The notes below the pieces were generated by a model. The model saw only the letters and a list, made by a program, of their open reading frames with translations. It was not told the DNA's origin and ran no database searches. Positions 17,349-25,248 of a DNA stretch of 59,398 nucleotides are shown here, in pieces (within the stretch, counting starts at the first letter, position 1; every line of letters begins with the position of its first letter). Location: assembly GCA_902788035.1 (NCBI GenBank), contig CADAIL010000020.1, forward strand, positions 41,958-101,355, in the 5' to 3' direction. A program made the position numbers and the translations under genes. The DNA comes from an uncultured Lachnospiraceae bacterium (lineage in GTDB: Bacteria > Bacillota > Clostridia > Lachnospirales > Lachnospiraceae).

Positions 17349-18623
17349 ATGCTGGTAAAATGTCTTGTGTGCGGCGCTGTATTTGATGACTCTAATGAAT
17401 TGTGTCCGGTCTGCGGGGTCGGAGAGCAGTACTTTGTCCCTGTGGATACGGATGATAAGCCCAAGGTGAGGGACACGAATAACCACTATGTTATTCTTGG
17501 CGGCGGTATCGCAGCGCTGTCCGCAGCCAAAGCGATACGTGAGCGCGACCGCACAGGCCGCATTCTCATGATCTCTGCCGAGAAGGAGTATCCGTTCAAC
17601 CGTCCGATGCTCACCAAAGCACTCAACGAGAATCTTTCGGAGGAAGAACTGGAGGTCGAGCATGAGGACTGGTACGATGAGAACATGGTAAGGATCTATC
17701 TGAATAAATCGGCAGTCTATCTCGACACGAACAGCCAGACCGTGAAGGCGGGACCGCTCGAGTTCCTGTATGACAAGATTATCATCGCGGTCGGCGCTGA
17801 GTGCTTCGTTCCGCCGTTTAAGGGGGCGGATCAGGACCATGTCGTCACGATCAGGCATCAGAGCGATGTTAAGAAGATCCGCGAGATGGTCCCGAATATC
17901 AAGGATGCTGTCGTTATCGGAGGCGGTGTCCTGGGACTCGAGGCCGCTTGGTCGCTCCGCGAGTCCGGCCTCAATGTGACTGTCCTTGAGACAGCTGACA
18001 GGCTGCTGCAGCGCCAGCTGACGGCGGATGCCTCCGAGATACTGGCCAAGAGCGTTGCGGATGCCGGTGTGAAGGCTCTGACAGGCGTAGGAACACAGGA
18101 AATCACGAAGGACAGCGTAATCCTCACAGACGGCACAGAAGTGCCTGCACAGCTTGTTGTGGTCTCCTGCGGCGTTCGGGCGAACACTGAGCTTGCCCAG
18201 ACTGCGGGCATTGAGGTTCAGAGAGCCATCGTCGTCGACGACAGGATGAGAACGAATCAGCCGAATGTATTTGCAGCAGGAGACTGTGCGCAGTTTGAGG
18301 GAATCAACTATGCCCTCTGGAGCGAGGCTATGGAGCAGGGACGCGTTGCGGGCGCAAATGCAGCCGGCGATGTAGTTCGCTACAACTTCGATACTCCCGG
18401 CCTCACATTCAACGGCATGAATACAAGTCTCTTCGCAATCGGAGATCAGGGCTCGGCGGATGACGATTCGTACAAGATTTTCACCAGCAACAAGCCCGGA
18501 AAGTATGAGCGCTTCACCTTCAAGGACGGCGGCCTTGTCGGTGCTATCCTGATCGGCGATACATCAAGGCTTGTCGAGATGATGACCAAGGTCCCGGCAC
18601 ACGCTAAATTCGAGGAAATCTGA
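17349..18623 (+). CDS. NAD(P)H:rubredoxin oxidoreductase with N-terminal rubredoxin domain
   Basis: ATG 17349 with GGAGG upstream gives 424 residues. Cys5, Cys8, Cys19 and Cys22 form the iron site of a short rubredoxin-like domain (1-35). A flavin oxidoreductase follows: FAD-binding YVILGGGIAALSAA (47-60), NAD-binding VVIGGGVLGLEAA (about 178-190) and VFAAGDCAQF (about 312-321). Such fusions pass electrons from NADH through FAD to the rubredoxin iron, usually for oxygen or peroxide detoxification in anaerobes. No flavodiiron protein or rubrerythrin is adjacent, so the electron acceptor is unknown. Apparently monocistronic. Confidence 0.92.
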   Translation: MLVKCLVCGAVFDDSNELCPVCGVGEQYFVPVDTDDKPKVRDTNNHYVILGGGIAALSAAKAIRERDRTGRILMISAEKEYPFNRPMLTKALNENLSEEELEVEHEDWYDENMVRIYLNKSAVYLDTNSQTVKAGPLEFLYDKIIIAVGAECFVPPFKGADQDHVVTIRHQSDVKKIREMVPNIKDAVVIGGGVLGLEAAWSLRESGLNVTVLETADRLLQRQLTADASEILAKSVADAGVKALTGVGTQEITKDSVILTDGTEVPAQLVVVSCGVRANTELAQTAGIEVQRAIVVDDRMRTNQPNVFAAGDCAQFEGINYALWSEAMEQGRVAGANAAGDVVRYNFDTPGLTFNGMNTSLFAIGDQGSADDDSYKIFTSNKPGKYERFTFKDGGLVGAILIGDTSRLVEMMTKVPAHAKFEEI

Positions 18624-18763
18624 TCTTCTCGTGCGTAATTTGGTATTGTTTATCGCGGTAAATCGTGGTTTAATATTACCGTACGTAATTTAAGCACGGG
18701 TCTTTGAGGATTGTGTATATGCAGATGACGCAGAACCCGTGAATAATGAGGAGGTAGTGTAAC

Positions 18764-19261
18764 ATGGAAAAAAAGGGTTTAGTTGCTGAATTCAAAGAGT
18801 TTATCATGAGAGGCAACGTTCTTGACATGGCAGTCGGTGTTATCATCGGCGGTGCTTTCGGATCGATCGTTTCTTCACTTGTCGATGATGTCATTATGCC
18901 GATCATCACATTGATCACCGGCGGCATTAACTTTGACAACTGGTTCGTCGCTCTGAACGGTCAGGATTACGCAACTCTCGCAGCAGCCAAGGAAGCCGGC
19001 GCGTCCACGCTCAATTACGGCGTGTTCATCACAAAGGTCATCAACTTCCTGATCGTTGCGTTCTGCATCTTTATGATGATCAAGGCTTTCAACAAGGCAA
19101 GCAGCCTTGCGAAGAAGAACGAGGAGCCGGCTCCGGAAGCTCCGACAACAAAGGTATGCCCGTTCTGCAAGTCCGAGATCCCGATCGATGCTGTACGCTG
19201 CGGATTCTGCACATCTGTTGTTGATCCGGAAGGCGAGAAGACAGTTCTTGCATCCAAGTAA
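18764..19261 (+). CDS. mscL: Large-conductance mechanosensitive channel MscL with zinc-ribbon tail
   Basis: 165 residues. MscL opens under membrane tension to release solutes during osmotic downshock. Residues 1-117 give the standard channel: the amphipathic N-helix, TM1 with RGNVLDMAVGVIIGGAFG (16-33) and TM2 at about 85-107. The C-terminus adds a CxxC...CxxC zinc ribbon (Cys132, 135, 146, 149). This extension is found in various Firmicutes but is not part of the pore. A terminator follows at 19279. Confidence 0.95.
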   Translation: MEKKGLVAEFKEFIMRGNVLDMAVGVIIGGAFGSIVSSLVDDVIMPIITLITGGINFDNWFVALNGQDYATLAAAKEAGASTLNYGVFITKVINFLIVAFCIFMMIKAFNKASSLAKKNEEPAPEAPTTKVCPFCKSEIPIDAVRCGFCTSVVDPEGEKTVLASK

Positions 19262-19278
19262 ATACAGATAGTTTTGAG

Positions 19279-19307
19279 GGCTGCCGCCGATAAGCGGCAG
19301 CCTTTTT
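19279..19307 (+). terminator. mscL terminator
   Basis: GGCTGCCGC and GCGGCAGCC form a 9-bp stem with a six-base loop, followed by five Ts. Confidence 0.85.
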
Positions 19308-19411
19308 CAGACTCAGATGAGCAGTCATGAAGTAGAACAAGTCATTCCGACAGAAGAATACGCTGTTTTTTGACCGGAATAATAATAGACAAAGGATGGA
19401 GTAGAAGCATA

Positions 19412-19900
19412 ATGACAGAATCACAAAAAGCCGCTTTGATAGAAGAGTTCATGCCCGAAGCCATGAGAATTGCGCTTGAGATGAGTGACGGCTCGGTGCC
19501 GATCGAAGATCTGACGCAGGAGGCTTACGTCGGTCTGCTTATGGGCCTCAATATGGTCGCGGAGTCGGAGGATACATTTGATGCGCTGCCGCTCACACAG
19601 ACCGTGGAGGAGGCGATACGGGCCCAGATCGCATATGCAATTGAAGAACAGAGGGAGCTTGATAAGAGAGATAAGCAGCTGATCGCCCAGGTGGAGCTGC
19701 TGTCGAAGAGCATTGACGCAATGACGGAGGAGCTCGGCACGAAACCGACGGTCGATGAGATCGCGAACTATATGGGAGTTCAGCAGAAGACGGTCCTTGA
19801 GATACTGAAGCTCAGCGGCGAGGAGCTGCCGGAGGGTGAGTTCTACAAAGAAAACCGTCTGTGGATCGATAATCCGGACGCGAGAAAGTTTTCGAATTGA
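19412..19900 (+). CDS. Truncated sigma-70-like protein (partial region 2, region 3)
   Basis: ATG 19412 with GGATGGAG upstream gives 162 residues. Residues 28-50 (VPIEDLTQEAYVGLLMGLNMV) resemble sigma region 2.2, the core-polymerase contact. Residues about 100-140 (MTEELGTKPTVDEIANYMGV) match the sigma region 3 consensus. Regions 2.3-2.4 and region 4, which contact the promoter, are missing, so it cannot work as an ordinary sigma factor. It may be a diverged accessory protein binding polymerase or a decayed sigma gene. The frame is open and has a ribosome site, which favours expression. Confidence 0.6.
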   Translation: MTESQKAALIEEFMPEAMRIALEMSDGSVPIEDLTQEAYVGLLMGLNMVAESEDTFDALPLTQTVEEAIRAQIAYAIEEQRELDKRDKQLIAQVELLSKSIDAMTEELGTKPTVDEIANYMGVQQKTVLEILKLSGEELPEGEFYKENRLWIDNPDARKFSN

Positions 19901-19904
19901 CGCG

Positions 19905-20794
19905 GGGGACGGTTCTTGTCACGTGAATGAGATCAGAAAGGCTGTATTCACACTTCGTTTACGACGCAAAGCATCCATCTTCGTGAGAAAAATATTGGGG
20001 CTGTGAAAAAACGTTAATTCGTCTTCACAGCCTCTTTTCAGCTGATTCTTGGACCCTTTCTCATGTAGCCCGCTCAATCTTATAAGGCTTATTTGGGGAT
20101 TTTCCACCGATTTTTGGACCTTTCCTCATATCGAAAACTTGGAGAAGACATTTCATAAGAGAAATTTTCTTTAAGTTGTGACCCGGCAGTCGATCTTACA
20201 AAATAATGGACTTGCGCAGTGCCATACAAGGGTCAACTCATATCGCATAGGCAGTCACTTCAGCTCGTTTTTAGCTAAATCAGTCGAAAGGCTAATGAAA
20301 TTATATAGCATACCAGCAGTCACGTTTTTTAAATTTGATGATAGGTGATGGTAAGATGTTCTTATATGAGATTTTGATCAGCACTTAGCAAAAGGTGCTT
20401 TTACTGAAATCTACTGCCCTCTATACCACCTGGGCAGTCAATGAATGCCGAACTGAACAAAGATGACTGACCGCCCGCTTCCCTGCTTTCAGTAGAGTAG
20501 AGATGATTTCATGTAAATCTACTGCCCTCCAGACCCCCAGGCAGTCGAAATCAGGGGATTAGATACGCATGACTGCCTGCCGGAACACTCGCCGGGCAGT
20601 CGAGGCAGCGTAAACAAGACACGTATGACTGCTGCCCCGGCAACAGAAAATCCAACACTCAAAAAGGGCTGCGAAGAAACCCATCTGAGTTTCTTCACAG
20701 CCCCATTTTTCGATGAAGATGATGTTTACGGCGTATTTCGGAACTGCGCTACAGCCTTTCGGACCTGTAATTTCACGTGAAAAGAACCGTCCCC
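19905..20794. mobile_element. 890-bp MITE-like element with 23-bp terminal inverted repeats
   Basis: The left end 19905-19927 begins GGGGACGGTTCTT and ends CACGTGAA; the right end 20772-20794 is its inverted copy with 22 of 23 matches. Inside each end, about 100 bases resemble the dispersed hairpin family and form GGGGCTGTGAA/TTCACAGCC-type hairpins. The middle holds several GACTGCC/GGGCAGTC hairpins and the repeat at 20185-20334. No convincing gene is present. It lies 5 bases after the sigma-like stop and 4 bases from the DUF956 stop, between two convergent genes. Confidence 0.7.
20185..20334 (+). repeat. ~150-bp GCAGTC repeat, copy 1
   Basis: It begins GGCAGTCGATCTT, contains CAGTGCC, GGTCAA, GCAGTC and GCTCGTTTT, and ends GCAGTCACGTTTTTT. 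The same series of words in the same order is found on the opposite strand at 45549-45699. Confidence 0.65.
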
Positions 20795-20797
20795 ATT

Positions 20798-21223
20798 TCA
20801 CTTTTTGGTTATCTTACCGGCGAGCCACTTCGCATTTCTCACGAGCACCTGGCGGAATGTGAGAGAGCGAACGATCTTCTCCGCCGGGAAATGATTTCTG
20901 CATGCCCGAAGGAATGCTCTCGGCTGGCGAATCGCGAACGGAAAATCGCCGTTCTTCTTTGTTCGAATGGCAAGCCTCGGTATATAACGGCCGCCGAAGT
21001 AAATCGACGCGATGATGAGTTCGACCTCTTCCCAGGGAATCTGGATGTAGTCCTGGAGAGTCCGCTCGTTATAATACTCTATGCCCCTGTCGCCGACCAT
21101 TACGACCCCGTTGGTATTGATTCCGTGGAAAGCGGTCGCCTTGGCAGTGAAGTCGACCTGTGTGTTCAGGGATTTCAACTCGCCTGCATCGGCCTGTTTC
21201 TTTTTCTTGAACTTGTTTGCCAT
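20798..21223 (-). CDS. DUF956 family PTS-associated protein
   Basis: 141 residues, last gene of the PTS operon. The family is found almost only beside mannose-type PTS genes in Firmicutes, and its role is thought to be regulatory. Visible features are a Lys-rich N-terminus, GVVMVGDRGIEYYNER (about 39-54), IPWEEVELIIASIYFGGRYIPR (about 62-83) and a basic C-terminus. It is separated from the IID gene by a terminator hairpin, so it may be expressed at a lower level. The MITE-like element starts 4 bases after its stop codon. Confidence 0.85.
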   Translation of the reverse strand: MANKFKKKKQADAGELKSLNTQVDFTAKATAFHGINTNGVVMVGDRGIEYYNERTLQDYIQIPWEEVELIIASIYFGGRYIPRLAIRTKKNGDFPFAIRQPRAFLRACRNHFPAEKIVRSLTFRQVLVRNAKWLAGKITKK

Positions 21224-21240
21224 GTATTATTCCTCAGATG

Positions 21241-21271
21241 AAAAAAGGGACCCGGCATACTGCCGGGTCCC
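21241..21271 (-). terminator. Terminator between IID and DUF956 genes (minus strand)
   Basis: GGGACCCGGCA (21247-21257) and TGCCGGGTCCC (21261-21271) form an 11-bp stem with a 3-base loop, followed on the minus strand by six Ts. It probably reduces read-through into the DUF956 gene. Confidence 0.8.
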
Positions 21272-21283
21272 CCGTATTAGTGA

Positions 21284-22207
21284 TTACAGAAGGCCAATGA
21301 CGTGGCCGACGATACCGACAACGAACAGTGCAAGAATGATAGCAATCGGGGAGATGTTCTTCTTCAACAGTTTCATGCAGAGCAAGGTGAGGAGAAGCGG
21401 AACAAGACCCGGGATCAGAGAATCCAGGTTGTCCTGAAGGGTCGTGACTACTTTCTTTTCAAGGCTGAGGCCGGCGGCATATTGTGACAGTGCTGTATGG
21501 ATGCCATCAACACCTTCCGGAAGTTTGGTCCAGTCAATATAAGCACCGGCTGCGCGCTCAACTTCAGAGACCTTGAGAACGAAATTGATAGAGACCCATC
21601 TCATAACAAGTGCGCCAAGGATGAACATACCGAGGATGGAAGCAGCCTTCGTGACCTTGCCGAGAAGACCGCCGGAGAGGTCCTTGGTGATGGCCATACC
21701 GACATTATAGCCGAATTCCTGTGTATACCACATGAATGCCATACGGGCAACGTTCCAGAGCACGAAGAAGAGGATCGGGCCGAGGATGTTTCCGGAGATA
21801 GCAAGAGAAGCGCCGAGAGCAGCGAGGATCGGACGAAGGGTGAACCAGAAAACCGGATCGCCGACACCGGCGAGCGGTCCCATCATACCGACTTTAACGC
21901 CCTGGATAGCCTGATCTTCGACCGGAGCGCCGTTAGCGCGGTCTTCCTCAAGAGCGAGAGTAACGCCGAGGATCGGGGATGCAACGAACGGCTGTGTGTT
22001 GAAGAACTCAAGATGTCTCTTGAGAGCTGCGCACTGCTGATCTTTCTCAGGATAGAGCCTCTTGATAGCCGGGATCATAGCGTAGCACCAGCCACCGTTC
22101 TGCATACGTTCATAGTTCCAGGAACCCTGGAGGAAAGTGGAGCGAAGCCATACGCTTCTGCGATCGGCTACAGTTAAACTAACCTTTTTTTCAACATTTT
22201 CTGCCAT
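21284..22207 (-). CDS. manZ: PTS mannose-family transporter, IID component
   Basis: 307 residues with AAGGAGGAACC before the start. IID and IIC together form the membrane channel for mannose, glucose or related sugars. The N-terminal part has STFLQGSWNYERMQNGGWCYAMIPAI, characteristic of this component, then GVKVGMMGPLAGVGDPVFWFTLRPIL (about 105-130). The C-terminus has a hydrophobic segment ending in HVIGLL. Sugar specificity cannot be decided from sequence; with a fused IIAB and DUF956 it is closest to the mannose/glucose class. The symbol is by family. Confidence 0.92.
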   Translation of the reverse strand: MAENVEKKVSLTVADRRSVWLRSTFLQGSWNYERMQNGGWCYAMIPAIKRLYPEKDQQCAALKRHLEFFNTQPFVASPILGVTLALEEDRANGAPVEDQAIQGVKVGMMGPLAGVGDPVFWFTLRPILAALGASLAISGNILGPILFFVLWNVARMAFMWYTQEFGYNVGMAITKDLSGGLLGKVTKAASILGMFILGALVMRWVSINFVLKVSEVERAAGAYIDWTKLPEGVDGIHTALSQYAAGLSLEKKVVTTLQDNLDSLIPGLVPLLLTLLCMKLLKKNISPIAIILALFVVGIVGHVIGLL

Positions 22208-22224
22208 TATTTGGTTCCTCCTTA

Positions 22225-23031
22225 TTATTCGTAATCGTCAAGGATGTCGCCAAGCGGATCACCTGTGCCTGCGGCAGCGCCGGCAGCGGCACCTGCGTTC
22301 TCTGTGAGACGCAGGTAGATGAGAGCCATAGCAACACCGATAACACCGAGTGCAATCAGTGTCAGATCGCCAATAGCTGCAAATACGAAACCGAGGGCGA
22401 AGAACGGCCATACTTCCGGAGTTGCCATCATGTTGATAACGAGCGCATAACCTACGGCAACGACCATGCCGCCGCCGATGGCCATACCGCTTGTCAGCCA
22501 TTCCGGCATAGACTGCAGAGCGCCGCTAACGACCTCAGACGGAATAAAACACAGAGCTGCAGCCGGGATGGCGATGCGAAGACCCTGCAGGCAGATAGCG
22601 ATGTACTGCCATAATTCGATAGCGCCGAAGTTGCCCTTCTCAGCGGCTGTATCCATCTGATGAACAACTGCGACGGAGATCGTACGGACGACCATCGTAA
22701 GGAAAAGACCTGCAACAGCAAGCGGGATGGCGACTGCGATAGCAGATTTTACAGCTATTTCATCTGAACCACCTCCGAGTACAAGGATGATTGCGGAAGC
22801 GACGGATGCTAGGGCTGCGTCCGGGGAAACAGCGGCACCGATGTTAGCCCAGCCGAGAGCCATCATCTGGAGAGAACCGCCGAGGGCGAGGCACGGACCG
22901 AGGTGACCGGTCACGATACCGATCAGTGTGCAGGCAATCAGCGGCTGATGGAATTCGAACTCATCGAGAATACCTTCAACACCGGCCAGAAATGCCACAA
23001 GAACAACTAAGATCATAGAAATGCTAGACAT
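22225..23031 (-). CDS. manY: PTS mannose-family transporter, IIC component
   Basis: 268 residues; AGGAGG precedes the ATG. It is hydrophobic throughout with about seven to eight membrane segments. It carries the family pattern DEFEFHQPLIACTLIGIVTGH near the N-terminus and GGSLQMMALGWANIGAAVSPD (about 51-71). It is an integral membrane partner of IID. The C-terminus is unusually rich in Ala and Gly, ending in an acidic tail. The genes for IIAB, IIC and IID are spaced by only 17-34 bases, so they are co-transcribed. Confidence 0.93.
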   Translation of the reverse strand: MSSISMILVVLVAFLAGVEGILDEFEFHQPLIACTLIGIVTGHLGPCLALGGSLQMMALGWANIGAAVSPDAALASVASAIILVLGGGSDEIAVKSAIAVAIPLAVAGLFLTMVVRTISVAVVHQMDTAAEKGNFGAIELWQYIAICLQGLRIAIPAAALCFIPSEVVSGALQSMPEWLTSGMAIGGGMVVAVGYALVINMMATPEVWPFFALGFVFAAIGDLTLIALGVIGVAMALIYLRLTENAGAAAGAAAGTGDPLGDILDDYE

Positions 23032-23065
23032 TTCAAATCCTCCTGTTTATATGATAATTCAACTG

Positions 23066-24058
23066 TTACTTGACGCCCAGACTGTCTTTGGCAATCTGGA
23101 GCAGCTTGTCCATATTTTCCGGAGCATCTGCCGGGACCTTACGGACGTCGAAAGTTACGCCGTGCTTCTTGAGCTCCTCGAAGCACTTAATATCGTCGGC
23201 ATCAAGAGAAAGGACTTTATTGACCGCAACCTTGCCCTGGCTGTGCGCCATGGAGCCGATATTCAGTGACTTGATGTCGACGCCGCCTTCAATTGCCTTG
23301 AGAGCATCCTGCGGTGTCTCAAACAGAAGGAACGCCTTGGTGTCGCCGAAACGAACGTCCTTGGAAACATCGATCATCTTCTGGATCGGAACAACGTGAA
23401 CCTTGATTCCCGGAGGTGCAGCTTCGATAATGAGCTGCTTGCGGAGCTCGTCATGAGATACGTTGTCAGATACAACGATGATACGGTCCGGAGCGATTGC
23501 CTTGGACCAGTTTGTTGCGACCTGTCCATGAAGAAGACGGGTGTCAACACGGGCATGTTTGATCTTGATGTGTCCGTCGCCGAGAACTGTTCCCGGAGGA
23601 ATTGCGCCTGTCGGAGCGTTAGTTGCTGCGACTGCTGCTTTTCCTGTATCTTCCGGTTCGAGGTCCTTCGGATAGACCTTGATGCCGTCTCTTGCATCAG
23701 CAAGGATGCTTGCTGCCAGTTCATGCGCAGTCTCGCAGTCATCACGGTTGGCATATGCGGTAATAAGCATCGGAGCGTTAAGGCCTGCTACGATCGCCCA
23801 TTTGTCCTCATGTCCGTCAATGATGAAGTTGGACTGGTTGAACGGCGTGCCGCCCCACAGGTCGACAAGAATCAGAACGTTATCAGGGTCTTCGAATGTG
23901 GATATAGCCTCCAGCATCTTAGCTCTGAGATCGTCCGGGCCCTCGCTTGGCTGTAAGGTAACAGCTGCTACGTTTGGCTGCTCACCGAAGAGCATGTTGC
24001 CGGTCATTGCAATACCGTCAGCAAAATCTCCGTGAGTAGCGAGAAGAATACCTACCAT
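23066..24058 (-). CDS. manX: PTS mannose-family IIAB component
   Basis: 330 residues, first gene of the PTS operon. The IIA domain (1-130) has the phospho-histidine at His9 (LLATHGDFADG) and the DLWGGTPFN motif (66-74). A Pro/Ala-rich linker (about 133-160) leads to the IIB domain (163-330), with the second phospho-site at His177 (DTRLLHGQVATNW). Phosphate moves from HPr to His9, to His177, then to the incoming sugar. The ATG is preceded by GGGAGGAAG. A sigma-A promoter lies about 100 bases upstream. Confidence 0.94.
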   Translation of the reverse strand: MVGILLATHGDFADGIAMTGNMLFGEQPNVAAVTLQPSEGPDDLRAKMLEAISTFEDPDNVLILVDLWGGTPFNQSNFIIDGHEDKWAIVAGLNAPMLITAYANRDDCETAHELAASILADARDGIKVYPKDLEPEDTGKAAVAATNAPTGAIPPGTVLGDGHIKIKHARVDTRLLHGQVATNWSKAIAPDRIIVVSDNVSHDELRKQLIIEAAPPGIKVHVVPIQKMIDVSKDVRFGDTKAFLLFETPQDALKAIEGGVDIKSLNIGSMAHSQGKVAVNKVLSLDADDIKCFEELKKHGVTFDVRKVPADAPENMDKLLQIAKDSLGVK

Positions 24059-24158
24059 CTACTCTTCCTCCCTTTCTTAATTAATAGTGTCATGTGTGTT
24101 TGGTGCTTATGCACAAAGCCCGCCCAGAAAATATGATTTCCGAGGTAAACTTAAATAA

Positions 24159-24187
24159 ATTATAGCTGTTAGGGCACATAAATTCAA
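24159..24187 (-). promoter_or_regulatory. Promoter of the mannose PTS operon
   Basis: On the minus strand TTGAAT (24182-24187) and TATAAT (24159-24164) are 17 bases apart. I see no sigma-54 GG-N10-GC site, which drives some other mannose PTS operons. The 24059-24508 gap holds only this and the tetR promoter in AT-rich sequence. Confidence 0.65.
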
Positions 24188-24429
24188 TATAATTTGTTTA
24201 TAATTTGTTTAGATTCTTAGTGTAAATTTTACTTTTGCACATAATCAACAAAACCCAAAAGTGATTATTGTACATTCCATATGTAACAAAATTCTTACTG
24301 CTGAATGTAACAAGATTCTTAGTACCGAGATTGCATTTGCAAGTGTCTCAACATTATTTACGTAAGCGGAATAAACAGACGGATGGCCCGGCAGAAATAC
24401 CTTAGCCCCGCTTTTGTTCACAAGTCGGC

Positions 24430-24458
24430 TTTACCGAAATCCTTTCAAATGCTATAAT
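24430..24458 (+). promoter_or_regulatory. Promoter of the TetR-family gene
   Basis: TTTACC (24430-24435) and TATAAT (24453-24458) are separated by 17 bases, about 45 bases before the start codon. Confidence 0.6.
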
Positions 24459-24508
24459 AAAGCGGTCCGGTGCGAGCTATACCGGAATCTTGTAAGGAGT
24501 GTGTCAGT

Positions 24509-25072
24509 ATGGAGTCTTCAGACAGCATTGAGATTCGGCTTGCGAACAGCCTGAAAGCGCTTGCGGTCAGAGAACCGTTTGAAAAAATAACGATCAAGAA
24601 GATTACGGACGGCGCAGGTGTCATCCGTGTGACTTTTTATAACCATTTTCAGGACAAATATGAGCTTCTTGAGTGGATCATGCGCACGGAGATCCTGGAT
24701 CCTGTCCGGATCCTGATGCAGAATGAGATGTTCAGGGAAGCAATCGTACTAATATTTACGAATATGCAGAAAGAAAAGGAATTCTATACGCATGTAGCAA
24801 GGATGGAGGGACAGAATTCATTTGCCGAAATCGTGGAGAAAAGTATCGGGAGACTGCTGCTTGCCATTATCACGGAGCACACGGGCGGACGAAAGGGCGA
24901 ACATGCCTGGATGACGCCGGAGTATATTGCAAGGTATTATGCCCGGGCGATGACCTTTGTCGTCCTGGAATGGATCGAAGCGGGTATGACGATGTCGCCG
25001 GAGGAAGTGGCGACAATGTATGAGTATATTGCAACGAGGTCGCTTCGGGATGTAGTTCTGGAGCTGCAGTGA
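24509..25072 (+). CDS. TetR/AcrR-family transcriptional regulator
   Basis: ATG 24509 with AAGGAG upstream gives 187 residues. Residues 8-55 are the helix-turn-helix: LANSLKALAVREPFEKITIKK, then DGAGVIRVTFYNHFQDKYEL, the standard TetR recognition region. The C-terminal part resembles the DhaS-like ligand domain. It precedes the MMPL transporter on the same strand, separated by 176 bases with a promoter and a terminator. Regulation of the transporter is likely but unproven; the PTS operon is divergently placed on the other side. Confidence 0.85.
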   Translation: MESSDSIEIRLANSLKALAVREPFEKITIKKITDGAGVIRVTFYNHFQDKYELLEWIMRTEILDPVRILMQNEMFREAIVLIFTNMQKEKEFYTHVARMEGQNSFAEIVEKSIGRLLLAIITEHTGGRKGEHAWMTPEYIARYYARAMTFVVLEWIEAGMTMSPEEVATMYEYIATRSLRDVVLELQ

Positions 25073-25151
25073 GCGTGAGACTCACTTGGAGTACATTCTA
25101 ATAAAAATGAACAGGAAGGATATACATTTTCTTCCATCTGTAAAAATTGGT

Positions 25152-25197
25152 TTGACATGGCCAAAGGGTTGAATATTACGGTATTCAGCCCTTTTTT
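25152..25197 (+). promoter_or_regulatory. Promoter-like boxes overlapping a terminator, upstream of the MMPL gene
   Basis: TTGACA (25152-25157) and TATTAC (25174-25179) are 16 bases apart. Overlapping them, GGGTTGAATA (25166-25175) pairs with TATTCAGCCC (25182-25191), followed by six Ts. The hairpin ends tetR transcription. If the promoter is real, the hairpin straddles its -10 box and start region. Confidence 0.45.
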
Positions 25198-25248
25198 ATA
25201 TACTTTTCAGCGAAAAATGAGAAAGAAAAATTTCAGAAGAGGTGAATC

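Noticed and set aside
20559..20801. 80-codon minus-strand frame in the MITE-like element
   Set aside because: It runs through the inverted-repeat and hairpin sequence; coding is explained by repeat composition.
24059..24300. Sigma-54 promoter for the mannose PTS operon
   Set aside because: No GG-N10-GC pair at the right place; a sigma-A promoter with 17-base spacing is present.
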